DNA from: Henckelia pumila
Lineage: Eukaryota > Streptophyta > Magnoliopsida > Lamiales > Gesneriaceae
Length of the DNA: 64,000 nucleotides
Reading direction: 5' to 3'
Assembly: GCF_033568475.1 (NCBI RefSeq)
Contig: NC_133120.1
Coordinates: forward strand, 172,639,991 to 172,703,990
Numbering within the stretch: position 1 is the stretch's first letter; every line of letters starts with the position of its first letter. The notes beneath the pieces are model-generated. The model saw nothing but the letters and a program-made list of their open reading frames with translations, ran no database searches and had not been told where the DNA came from. A program made the position numbers and the translations under genes. Positions 1 through 9,024 of this stretch are shown piece by piece.

Positions 1-812
1 AGATTGTACGAAAGAATTATCAGGTGATCAATCTAATAATCAAATACACAAGCATGAAATAAATCAGAACAACTCTTGATACTCAAATTGAATTAAACAC
101 CAAAAAACTGAATCTCACAAATATAATAAAATCAAGGGTTTCGTCTTCCTAAACCAGTACAAAAACTAAGAAATAGTTGAAGAAGAAACTAAATCTAAGA
201 ATTGAAAAGATAAAACCTAGCCGCCAGAGCGTTCTTCGCGTTCCAAGCCGTCCAATCTCATATATTTTTGAGTTCTAGATGATATTTAAAGTATAGAGTC
301 CTTCCCAAGAAAGTTTCCTATTTAAAATATAAATTCTCGACTTTTCGTCTTGCCCGATCGATCGGTTAAAGTTGACGGATCGAGCAAGCATAAAATTGCC
401 AACTTTCTGTCCAACTTTTATTTCTGCTCCCGCTCGATCGGTTAAATGTTGCGGATCGAGCGAGCAACTTTTTTTCCAGCGAGCAGCGATTTTGAAAAAT
501 TCATATCTGGAGATCTAGCCATCGGAGTGAGCTGAAATTTGGACAGAAGCTTCAAAACATCTTGAATTTCATTATGAACAGTGGAGATCTGATTTGGATC
601 TTTCTAAAATTAAAAATGATTTTTGGATCATTGCTGCTCTGTAATTCTTCTCTTATCTCGCTCTTTCCTTCCATCTTTAGCTTATTTTCTTCACTTTTCT
701 TATATCAAATCATATACAATGATTAGTAACTATAACATGTATTTAATCAATCAAAATACATCTAATTATCACAAATTAACTCAATCAAACATAGAAAAAT
801 ACCATCACATCA
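1..812 (-). repeat. LARD1 3' LTR (partial)
   Basis: This matches 3612-4424 of the 5' LTR. It holds the shared U3 module (about 478-612), two copies of a CGATCGGTTAAA / GGATCGAGC palindromic word (about 350-470) and the AT-rich promoter-like stretch near 300-340. The LTR begins, in element sense, with TGATGTGATGG at 812. The rest lies left of the window. Confidence 0.9.
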
Positions 813-848
813 AACTTCCCCCTACTTAAACCTTGCTCGCCCTCGAGC
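813..848 (-). promoter_or_regulatory. Polypurine tract with upstream hairpin, LARD1
   Basis: On the minus strand AAGTAGGGGGAAGTT directly precedes the LTR start TGATG, as a plus-strand priming PPT should. Just upstream is an inverted repeat, TTGCTCGAGGGCGAGCAA. A related hairpin precedes the Athila2 PPT at 63815-63850. Confidence 0.8.
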
Positions 849-1827
849 AACACAAAACATAAACACAAATGAATAATGAAATCACAGCCTCAAAGAAGTT
901 TTCACATACAAACAAAATTATGAATACTCTCGATTTTCCATAATACACCATCAGTCAAGCGTGAACGTGTGTGTGTGTCATGTTATTCCAGATACATGAA
1001 ATTTCAAAAGAGTCAGTTTTAAGACTGTTCGCCGACCTATGACAAATAAGTGTGAGTATCCCCATCAAGAGCCCTTTCCTCTCAACAATCTTCAAACAAA
1101 AACACAACTCTCTTGAGATAAAATTACGCACCTCCGGATTTTGCACCCGGTATTACTTTAGCCCCAATAATTACCCGCTAACTTAGCTATAACTAAGATA
1201 GGATTAGAATTTCAATCCCCTCGTCTATAGCCCGGATGGAGCATCAACCCCATTTAGTCCGCATACTTAGCCTTGAATTTACTTTTAGGATTTCAATCCT
1301 TTCTAGGCCCGGATGGAGTTGTATATAAATTTTTTTTTCTAGGTGCGCCCAAGATCATTTATGTCAAGTCAAAAAGATCATCAGGGTTCAACAAAACACT
1401 ATCAGGCTCCACAAACACCTATTGTCGTGCAATTGTCCAACAGACACAAACATCATCTAATACATCGCTACAGTTCACTGGTTTAACATGTGTGCTTAAA
1501 ATATTCACTACTCAACCTACGGTTTCTCATATTCAATCAACAGCAAATTTTCATGTAAAATAATTTTACAAAACTTCATCATCATAGGCTAGTGAATTTC
1601 ATCAGTGATATTCATTGCTAACTATGAGCTCTAAATTTTTTTAAAAAATACGGCTAAATGCTCTAACTGACTGGCTAAGTCCTCTCCCCCATACTTAGAA
1701 TCTTACATTGTCCCCACTGTAAGTGAAAATGCAAAATATAAATAAAAATAAAAATTGAAAATGAAAGTAAATAATCCCCTTGGGTTGCCTCCCAAGCAGC
1801 GCTTGATTTCCAGTCTTCAGCTTGACC
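849..1827. other. LARD1 3' internal region, non-coding
   Basis: No convincing coding sequence. About 960-1140 is alignable by eye with 44165-44345 in LARD3. Around 1185-1320 are two divergent copies of a unit containing AGGATTTCAATC and CCCGGATGGAG; LARD3 has three. Around 1785-1805 is a GGTTGCCTCCCAAG word, also found in LARD3 near 45310. This region behaves like a conserved 3' untranslated segment. Confidence 0.6.
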
Positions 1828-2813
1828 CTCAGAAGCACTCCTCAAAGAGCGGCTGACGCCCAAAATAAGTGTCATATGACACCACAAATGGGTCTTTGTT
1901 GCATGTGCCCTCAATCTTGGCTAGATGTATATAGTTAATCTCGTCACGTCAACAACACTCCAAAGTAGCTGGTAAACATGGGAAGAGAACACCTCCGTTG
2001 GCTCTCGAACGCCAACATCATTTGAAACTGGTACTAATGAAAGAGAAGGATCTTGGGGATGTGTGTATGATAATAGTATCGATGAGCTCATATCGATAGA
2101 ATCTTGAACTCCGTCATCCTCAAACTCGAGTGGTAACATATTTCCATCATACGAAATTTCTTCCAGAACATCTTCCGACTGAGGTCCAATAAGAAGAGAA
2201 GACTCAAACACCTCTAAATCTTCAGTAGGAATTGAATCGCACTCCCAATCCTGGTTCTCTGAGTCATCATCATTAAACCAAATTGGGTTGGTCACAACTT
2301 GAGTATCTTGCTTCACTTCCTGTTCTTTGTGTTCATGGACGATTGATCTCTTGATATTCTCTATGTGCTCCACAAGGTGACATCTAGAATTTTTTAGATC
2401 TTCTATAGTTTCCTCAGTCGATGCCACAAGCTTGCTCATTATATCCTCCAGCGGATTTAAGATCAATTGCGAACAACTTCCCTCCTCCTTTTGAAGCTCA
2501 AATGTTTGATCTATAAAATCCGGGTATTGAGATTGCGAATACCGGTAATAGTCAAACTCCGCTATATCATCCAACAGGTGTCTCATGGTATCAGCATCTC
2601 GGAAAAATATTGATCTACCGGTTGTGAAAGCTCATCAATTACCCATTTTCTTGTCACTGCATCCAAACCATTAAGAAAATATGTAAGGAGAGAATAGTTA
2701 GAAAAATCATGATACCGGAAGATGGTTTCCAAATCTTTGAATCTCTTCCATGCTGCGTAGAATGGCTCTCCGTGTTGCTGGATAAAACTTGCTAATACTT
2801 GTCGATTTGACAT
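1828..2813 (-). pseudogene. LARD1 gag-like ORF, frameshifted
   Basis: Three overlapping minus-strand reading frames together match the gag-like ORF of LARD3. The 76-aa frame (2813-2583) carries the retrotransposon-gag motif GEPFYAAWKRFKDL. The 221-aa frame (2586-1921) carries MRHLLDDIAEFDYY and a long acidic, probably disordered tail. A third frame (about 1925-1828) carries a conserved terminus reading DPFVVSYDTYFGRQPLF, closely matched in LARD3. The first break lies in the T-run near 2608 and the second near 1925. No zinc knuckle is visible. The role inferred is a capsid-like protein, or a relic of one; the acidic C-terminal half has no function I recognise. Confidence 0.7.
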
Positions 2814-3001
2814 CTCGAAGTATCACACCGCAATAATCCCCTTTCGCCTATGCAAAAATCTTTCTATCTCTAGGTCGTATGGAAATTCTTCTTCTTACGA
2901 AGATTCACCTGCACGCAAGAATAAACCAGAGTAGCACTAGGAGGAATAATAACAATAAAAAAAACTAAAAAAAACAAAAATACAAATAATTTAAATGCCT
3001 T
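2814..3001. other. LARD1 leader between PBS and gag-like ORF
   Basis: Short 5' untranslated leader on the minus strand, with A/T homopolymers at about 2950-2990. No other signal seen. Confidence 0.5.
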
Positions 3002-3019
3002 TCCCCGGCAACGGCGCCA
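3002..3019 (-). promoter_or_regulatory. Primer binding site, tRNA-Asp type, LARD1
   Basis: The minus strand reads TGGCGCCGTTGCCGGGGA, complementary to the 3' end of plant tRNA-Asp (as known for Athila elements). It lies 5 bases from the 5' LTR end. Confidence 0.93.
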
Positions 3020-3024
3020 AAATT

Positions 3025-4424
3025 TGATAGCGCTCAGTCGTGTCGCGCCCAAATTACCCGACTCCAATCAGATAAATAAATTATGTAGTAGTGAGAGTAG
3101 GGATCGTTTCCACGAGGAAAGTGAAATTTATTTGTATTTTTAAAAATACTGGAAATAAATAAAAGGGGATTTGGAATTTTAAAAACTACTATGCAAGAAT
3201 TAAAATTAGAAAGATCAATAAATTAACGAGACTTGGTATCGGTCGACTACACCCTTGAAATTATTCATTCGATCATCGAATCCCTAAAAATAATTAATTC
3301 TCATTGAATATTCATCATTGAAAATTTAATTCATGTTTCACCTTAATTTTAGTTAATTAGAAATCAGCGTTCTAGATTAACCCTTACCCCATAAATCAAC
3401 TCGATACCAGCGATCTAGATTTAAATCCACGGTAGCATTCAAACTAGTAAAACTGGTGAATCTAGACAACACATACACCAGCGGTTGTATTTAGCCTAGT
3501 CAATTGTTGTTCCTACGATTTAACAAATTCAACAGCAGAAAATATTAAACGCAATTGCTTCACAAATTAGATTATTCAAACAATTACGGATTTGAATTCT
3601 AATTTAGCAATAGATTGTACGAAAGAATTATCAGGTGATCAATTTAATAATCAAACACATAAGCATGAAATAAATCAGAACAACTTTTGATACTCAAATT
3701 GAATTAAACACCAAAAAACTGAATCTCACAAATATAATAAAATCAAGGGTTTCGTCTTCCTAAACCAAGTACAAAAACTAAGAAATAGTTGAAGAAGAAA
3801 CTAAATCTAAGAATTGAAAAGATAAAACCTAGCCGCCAGAGCGTTCTTCGCGTTCCAAGCCGTCCAATCTCATATATTTTCGAGTTCTAGATGATATTTA
3901 AAGTATAGAGTCCTTCCCAAGAAAGTTTCCTATTTAAAATATAAATTCCCGAATTTTCGTCTCGCTCGATCGATTGGTTAAAGTTGACGGATCGAGCGAG
4001 CATAAAACTGCCAACTTTCTGTCCAACTTTTATTTTTGCTCCCGCTCGATCGGTTAAATGTTGGTGATCGAGCGAGCAATTTTTTTTCCAGCGATCAGTG
4101 ATTTTGAAAAATTTATATCCAAAGATCTAGCCATCGGATTGAGCTGAAATTTGGACAGAAGCTTCAAAACATCTTGAATTGCATTATGAACGGTGGAGAA
4201 CTAATTTGGAGCTTTTTAAAATAAAAAATGATTTTTGGATCATTGCTGCTCTGTAATTCTTCTTTTATATCGCTCTTTCCTTCCATCTTTAGCTCCTTTT
4301 CTTCACTTTTCCTATATCAAATCACATACAATGATTAGTAACTATAACATGAATTTAATCAATCAAAATACACCTAATCATCACAAATTAACTCAATCAA
4401 ACATAGGAAAATACCATCACATCA
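3025..4424 (-). repeat. LARD1 5' LTR (1,400 bp)
   Basis: Complete LTR. In plus orientation it starts TGATAGCGCTCAG at 3025 and ends CATCACATCA at 4424, so it has TG...CA ends. In element sense the order is U3 module (4225-4090), palindromic words (about 4085-3958), a TATA-like AT stretch (about 3945-3931), then R/U5. Near the end is a GGATCGTTTCCACGAGG word whose counterparts occur in the Athila2 and LARD3 LTRs. Confidence 0.92.
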
Positions 4425-4869
4425 ACGCCTGGATCGCTATGCCACTTTCGGATTCCCAATGGGACGCCTAGAATTCCCTAGATCTGAGTTAGAAGGCTAA
4501 GGAATCGAGAGAGAAGAGTTGAATGGTGTGCTTTGAAATGAATCTCGGCACCTCTATTTATAGACCACAAACGGAACGTCCGTTCCTCAATGTTGCGTCC
4601 GTTCTGCCTGACGAACGTTGCGTCCGTTCAACATCGTTGCTTCCGATGGTGCCAATGTCACATCAAGTACGTAAGCAGTGATGCATTTCTGATGGCACGA
4701 ACATTGCATCCGTTCCTAGAATGTTTCTTCCATTTTGCCTGACCCTCCGGACCATTTCTGATCATTCTGGGTCTAATCCCGGGCTCCGTTAATCCATTAG
4801 AAGTTTTCTTAATCATGTTTATCGGTTTAATTAGCAATTACTTACTAAAATTGGGTACGGGCTACTACA
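4425..4869 (-). repeat. Gypsy D 3' LTR fragment with TATA box and word array
   Basis: The LTR starts in element sense TGTAGTAGCCCG at 4869. At about 4740-4570 the word GTTGCGTCCGTTC and relatives such as GGAACGTCCGTTCC recur. Directly downstream is a good TATA box, CTATAAATAG (4562-4553). The LTR is interrupted by LARD1 at 4424/4425. Confidence 0.85.
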
Positions 4870-4884
4870 TTCTCCCCCACTTAA
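4870..4884 (-). promoter_or_regulatory. Polypurine tract, gypsy D
   Basis: The minus strand reads AAGTGGGGGAGAA directly before the LTR start TGTAGTAG. Confidence 0.88.
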
Positions 4885-5005
4885 GATATTTCGTCCTCGA
4901 AATCAGATCTTAAGTACTAAAATGTAAAACAAGGTGCAGAAACATTTTTTTATTCAAATTGCAAAATTTACAGAGTTTACAACTGAATACAATTCAAAAA
5001 TAAAA

Positions 5006-5636
5006 TCAAAATAACTCATGATGTTCTGTGCGCATCCTGCTTTCAAGTTCCCAAGTAGCTTCATCAGTGTCTCGGCACTTCCACTGAACTAAAACCATAG
5101 GAATGACTTTATTCCGTAAGACCTTATCCTTATGATCCAGGATACGAATAGGTCTCTCAACATAGGTCAAATCCTTATTCACCTGAACCTCAGACCGCTG
5201 TAGAATATGAGACGGATCTGCCACATACCGTCGCAACAGAGATACGTGGAACACGTTGTGAATACTTGACAGATACGGTGGCAAAGCCAGATGATAAGCC
5301 AAATCGCCAATGCTCTCTAAGATCTCAAACGGACCGATAAATCTGGGAGACAACTTGCCCTTAAGGCCAAATCTGAGAATCCTGCGGAAAGGTGACACCC
5401 TCAGAAACACTTTCTCCCCAACATCAAACTGCAGAGGCCTACGCTTAGTGTTAGCATAGCTGGCCTGACAATCCTGTGCAGTCTTAATCCGTTTCTTGAT
5501 CTGATCAACAACATCTACTACCTGCTGAATAAACTCCGGTCCCTTAGCCTGTCTCTCCCCCACTTCTTCCCAGAAGAGTGGAGTACGACAACGTCGCCCG
5601 TACAACGCCTCAAAAGGTGCCATCGCAATGGTAGTA
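5006..5636 (-). pseudogene. Integrase C-terminus plus chromodomain, gypsy D
   Basis: An open frame of about 205 aa from MAPFEALYGRRCRTPLFW to its stop at 5006. It starts inside the integrase domain; the few codons upstream (TIA) are still in frame before the junction near 5637. Recognisable pieces in order are the integrase C-terminal segment with GLKGKLSPRFIGPFEIL, the LPPYLSSIHNVFHVSLLRRY linker, and a chromodomain-like end with RPIRILDHKDKVLRNK and VQWKCRDTDEATWELE. Chromodomains of this kind direct integration to particular chromatin. The catalytic core, RT and gag are absent, so it is a fragment. Confidence 0.88.
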
Positions 5637-6004
5637 TGATGGATAAAGCAAAAGTGGAAGTCATCAAAAATCTACCTCCACCAACATCTATTAAGGGAGT
5701 GAGAAGTTTCTTATGGCACACCGGTTTTTACCGGCGATTTATTAAATATTTTTCTAAAATTGCTAAGCCCCTATCCTCTTTACTCATGATAGATGTACCT
5801 TTTGACTTTAATTCTAATTGTGTGCAGGCATTTGAGATCTTGAAGGAGCGACTGGTGACAGCTCTTGTTTTGGTAGCTCCTGATTGGGATCTTCCATTCG
5901 AGGTAATGTGCGACGCTAGTGATACAGTTGTAGGTGCTGTTTTGGGTCAGAGGAAAAACAAGGCATTCCATACTATATACTATGCGAGTAAGACTTTTGA
6001 AAGT
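5637..6004 (+). pseudogene. Athila-type pol fragment (RT thumb / RNase H start), inverted
   Basis: The plus-strand reading carries VEVIKNLPPPTSIKGVRSFL, FYRRFIKYFSKIAKPL, then FEVMCDASDTVVGAVLGQR and YYASKTF, which are RT connection and RNase H N-terminal motifs of Athila elements. It begins without its catalytic RT core and ends in the middle of RNase H. It is on the strand opposite to the Athila2 gag, PBS and LTR that follow, so an inversion or template switch joined them. The two halves meet at about 6000-6005 in a short sequence readable in both frames. Confidence 0.85.
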
Positions 6005-6351
6005 ATCACATATTTCCAAGAAGTTCTCAATATGAGCATTAGGATCATCGATGGTATATCCACCGAATTGGACTGTGTTCTGGATCATCTGGATGATTGC
6101 TGGCTTTATCTCATAATGATTAGCTGCTACTGTTGGTCTAACGATAATCGGTCGAACATCTCAATAGACGGTATGCCACAGTCCATCATGGATCTATACA
6201 CAGGTGGATTATTAGCATCGCCATCACCGTTATTGATGCGTGGTGGTTCGTTCTCTGCCATGTCAGCTCGTTGTTGTCTTTGTCTCCTGCGAAAAGTTCT
6301 CTCGATTTTTGGATCAAAGGGTACGAGTTCCGAGCGCGAGGATAGTAGCAT
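6001..6351 (-). pseudogene. Athila2 gag N-terminus, truncated
   Basis: The minus-strand frame 6351-6127 has MAENEPPRINNGDGDANNPP followed by MMDCGIPSIEMFDRL. After a break it continues as MIQNTVQFGGYTIDDPNAHI and ENFLEICDTFK (6088-6000), a hallmark of Athila gag. Everything after CDTFK is lost at the junction with the inverted pol fragment. The start codon is uncertain because upstream in-frame residues also look gag-like (RTFRRRQRQQ). Confidence 0.82.
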
Positions 6352-6450
6352 GCACCACTAGAAAATCCTGCAAATGTAAGATGGATAATTTGTGAGAATA
6401 TGAAGTGAAATTATAGAAGATATCTAAGCAGAAAATTGTAAATCAAAAAG

Positions 6451-6468
6451 TCCCCGGCAACGGCGCCA
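6451..6468 (-). promoter_or_regulatory. Primer binding site, tRNA-Asp type, Athila2
   Basis: The minus strand reads TGGCGCCGTTGCCGGGGA, 6 bases from the 5' LTR. It is identical to the PBS of LARD1 and LARD3. Confidence 0.93.
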
Positions 6469-6474
6469 AAAACT

Positions 6475-7944
6475 TGATCGAGCTTTTCTTGCACTATGAA
6501 TTTCAGAAAATAAATGTATCTCGCATGCTCGAAATAATCGCAAGTGCACGATGCAAATTATAAAATAATATGTGAATATGAGTATCGTCCACAGGGACTA
6601 GTTGCACAATTTCTACTTAAATACTAATCCTTACTTCCCTTTTACGAAAAGTGATATTTGTTTTTATTAACTACTTAATGAAAAGAAAATAAATAAATGC
6701 AAGAAAAAATAAGAATCAGGAATTAAATCAATCTTAGCAAATTAAATTCAAATAGTGGAGAAAATGTTGAGATTTTCGGTTCACCTTCCCCTAAATACTC
6801 TGAAAATTACTTCCAACAACCAACTCACGTTTTTGACAAGATTCCCTAATTCATTAACATACTCTTTCAAGTTATGCTAAACTAATTCAATGCTATGAAA
6901 TAATTAAATGTCTTCAATTATTTATCATAGACGATTGCATTCACGATTCGTGGAATCCCTTAGCTTTCGACCTACTGGACTATCACTATCAACATGTACC
7001 CAATTTCATATGTCAATATAAATTGTAGATCCATGAATCATGCTATTTGTTCCTATCATGAAGTTTTCTTTCGAAATAAAACACAATATAAAATATTGAG
7101 GGAGTTAGCTACGCTCCAACAATGCAAAACAAATCAATATCACATAATTAAACATTCATCAGAATTCAAAAATCAATATTCATGAGTCGAAAACCGGGTC
7201 GGATCCCCTAAATCCCAACAAAAGAGGTTTAGCTACGGATAGAATTCATAACTAAAATCCACAAATTGAATTCAAAACAAAAATAAAAGAAAAGAATTTT
7301 GGAAGAAGAAGAAAAGTTGTTTCACGATCGTTCTTCGCTCTTCCGCTTCGTCTCTCTTGTTCGTGATATTCCCGCCGCCAAGCAATGTGCCAAAAGATCC
7401 TTTTCTAACCTAAAAATCGATCCTTATATATCTCCAAGAGTCCTTGCTTTGCAACTTTCCTTCCCTGATTTTCGAAGGAATTTTACTTTTTTTTTAATTC
7501 AGCGACTCACGCCTAGGCGCAGAAATGTCACGCCATAGCGCGAAAAACTCTTTTCCCATTTCACGCCTAGGCGCAAGAAACATCACGCCATAGCACGAAA
7601 AGTTCTGTTTCCATCTTCTAAAAATCCTCTGTTTATGCCATGGCGCAGGAAATGTCAAGCCATAGCGTGAAAAGTTCTGCCTCCATCTTCTGAAAAAATA
7701 TCATTTCACGCCTAGGCGTGAAGAAAGTCGCGCTATAGCGTGAAAACTTCTGCCTCCAGCTTTTACCATAGCACTTTCCGAGCTCCGTTTTCCGTCTTTT
7801 TCTTACAAAACATCTTAAACGCATGAGTAGATACTATAAAGCTCAAAAACTCGAATTTTAGACGGAAACACGGAAAAATCACAAATAACATGCTCAATGG
7901 AAGCCAAAATAATCTAACTTAGCATGCATTTTTGGGTTCTATCA
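6475..7944 (-). repeat. Athila2 5' LTR (about 1,470 bp)
   Basis: Starts TGATCGAGCTTTT at 6475 and ends GGGTTCTATCA at 7944 on the plus strand. A near-identical LTR lies at 62359-63814. In element sense it has a word array (7760-7505), a TATA box GATATATAAGG (7433-7423) and, near the U5 end, the word CACAGGGACTAG with GAGTATCGTC (about 6582-6602). The right flank 7945-7949 (ATGTT) is one candidate target copy; the other is lost. Confidence 0.9.
7505..7760 (-). repeat. Palindromic word array in Athila2 U3
   Basis: At least eight alternating words: TCACGCCTAGGCG and CACGCCATAGCGTGAAAA with variants, in units of roughly 65-80 bp. CGCCTAGGCG is a perfect palindrome. The array ends about 70 bp upstream of the TATA box. 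The right-hand LTR has the counterpart at 63360-63625. Confidence 0.85.
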
Positions 7945-9008
7945 ATGTTCAAACAATTAAAGCACAATCAAGGCAATTAGTGCAACTTCGGTCGAGAGAA
8001 GTCCACACAAGTCAATAATTAGGGGAAACAGCGGTCCTAATACATATTCAGATGTCAACCACAACATGAGTGGATCACCAAAAAAGAAGACAATGTGGAT
8101 CTTACTCACATCAACATGTGGCTCTAGAACCGAAAAAAAATTTCAAGAAGTGCGAAATATAAACAATATTTTATTAAGAAGTTTAACCAAGGTCAAAGTA
8201 GCAGAATACAACGTTGACTGATGTCATACGAATTCTTAAATGAACAAAGGGTGTGCAAAGAAATTTTGGATACTCAAAAGTATTTGTTGCAACGGAGTTG
8301 AGCACAAAAGAAGAAAAAGGAAATAACGATCAGAATATTAGTTCACATAATTGAAAGACTCATGGTAACCGACCCATTAAATCCAAAATCATATTTACCC
8401 AAATAAACAAAGAAAACTCAAACTATCTCTAATAATATAAAACCAAGTTCGTAACCCAAGTCTTCACATGAGTTCATTCATAAACTTAACTGACTAAACA
8501 TACATCTATCAATTTCTAAGAAAACTATTCTCTTAGTTTTATTCGACTAAATTTCATCCATAAAAGAATGCATTACAACAAGGATAGATCAAATAATACC
8601 TCCTAATATGCAAGTTTAATATTTCCGAAAAATTCCTAAAAATATCACCAAATATTGTTAACACCACCTAATAACTCAAACAATATCCACGTACTGTCCA
8701 AAAGTAGAAGGAATATTAGTACACCAACTCCGTTTAAGTTGAAACCGCATGCAATAAAAATAAACATTTGAATGATACACTTTAAACTACTAAAACATTT
8801 TTTTACACAAAATAAACACTGAGCTATGCATTTAAATAAATTAAACATCTAGTTTTGAAAATATTCTCAAAAAGAATGTGACATCAAAACATTTAAAGTA
8901 ATAAATCAGTTACGACTATAATATAAAATTCATTGAAACTTACAGACTTTGAGGCGAGATTTCTCGAGTTTCATGAAATTGACAGTAGACACAACCCAAA
9001 CCAGAACC
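7945..9008 (-). other. Gypsy E leader / unassigned internal sequence
   Basis: Lies downstream of the PBS of gypsy E in its minus-strand sense. The first about 120 bp next to the PBS resemble the leader of gypsy C, including CTCGCCTCAAAGTCTGTAAG. Beyond that I find no gag or other coding match up to the Athila2 boundary. It may be a divergent leader or an unrelated insertion. Confidence 0.45.
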
Positions 9009-9010
9009 AT

Positions 9011-9022
9011 GCTCTGATACCA
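9011..9022 (-). promoter_or_regulatory. Primer binding site, initiator-Met type, gypsy E
   Basis: The minus strand reads TGGTATCAGAGC, 2 bases from the LTR end CGTTTCA. Confidence 0.9.
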
Positions 9023-9024
9023 AC

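Larger units (their letters stand above)
1..4424 (-). mobile_element. LARD1: non-autonomous Athila-derived LTR retrotransposon (left LTR truncated by window edge)
   Basis: Bases 1-812 are repeated at about 3612-4424 with few differences; these are the two LTRs. Read on the minus strand the order is 5' LTR (3025-4424), a tRNA-Asp PBS, a gag-like ORF, a PPT and the 3' LTR. The internal region is only about 2.2 kb and I see no protease, reverse transcriptase, RNase H or integrase, so the element must have relied on enzymes from an autonomous Athila. It interrupts the 3' LTR of gypsy D at 4425. The matching target-site copy lies outside the window, so the TSD cannot be checked. The class (LARD, Athila lineage) is inferred from the PBS, the PPT context and the gag-like ORF. 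Confidence 0.85.
4425..5636 (-). mobile_element. Gypsy D: 3' end of a Ty3/gypsy chromovirus
   Basis: A minus-strand remnant with the integrase C-terminus and chromodomain, PPT and part of the 3' LTR. LARD1 truncates it at 4425. At about 5637 it ends abruptly against an Athila pol fragment on the opposite strand. Confidence 0.88.

Noticed and set aside
3002..3019. CCCCGGCAACGGCGCCA resembling the 3' end of a tRNA-Asp gene (also at 6451 and 46378)
   Set aside because: No rest of a tRNA cloverleaf; position and sense show primer binding sites.
7299..7538. A 79-aa plus-strand frame
   Set aside because: Inside the Athila2 LTR, antisense to its promoter region.
7505..7760. Regularly repeated palindromic words suggesting a CRISPR-like array
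   Set aside because: The genome is plant nuclear DNA, spacers are not unique, and the array lies inside an LTR promoter.
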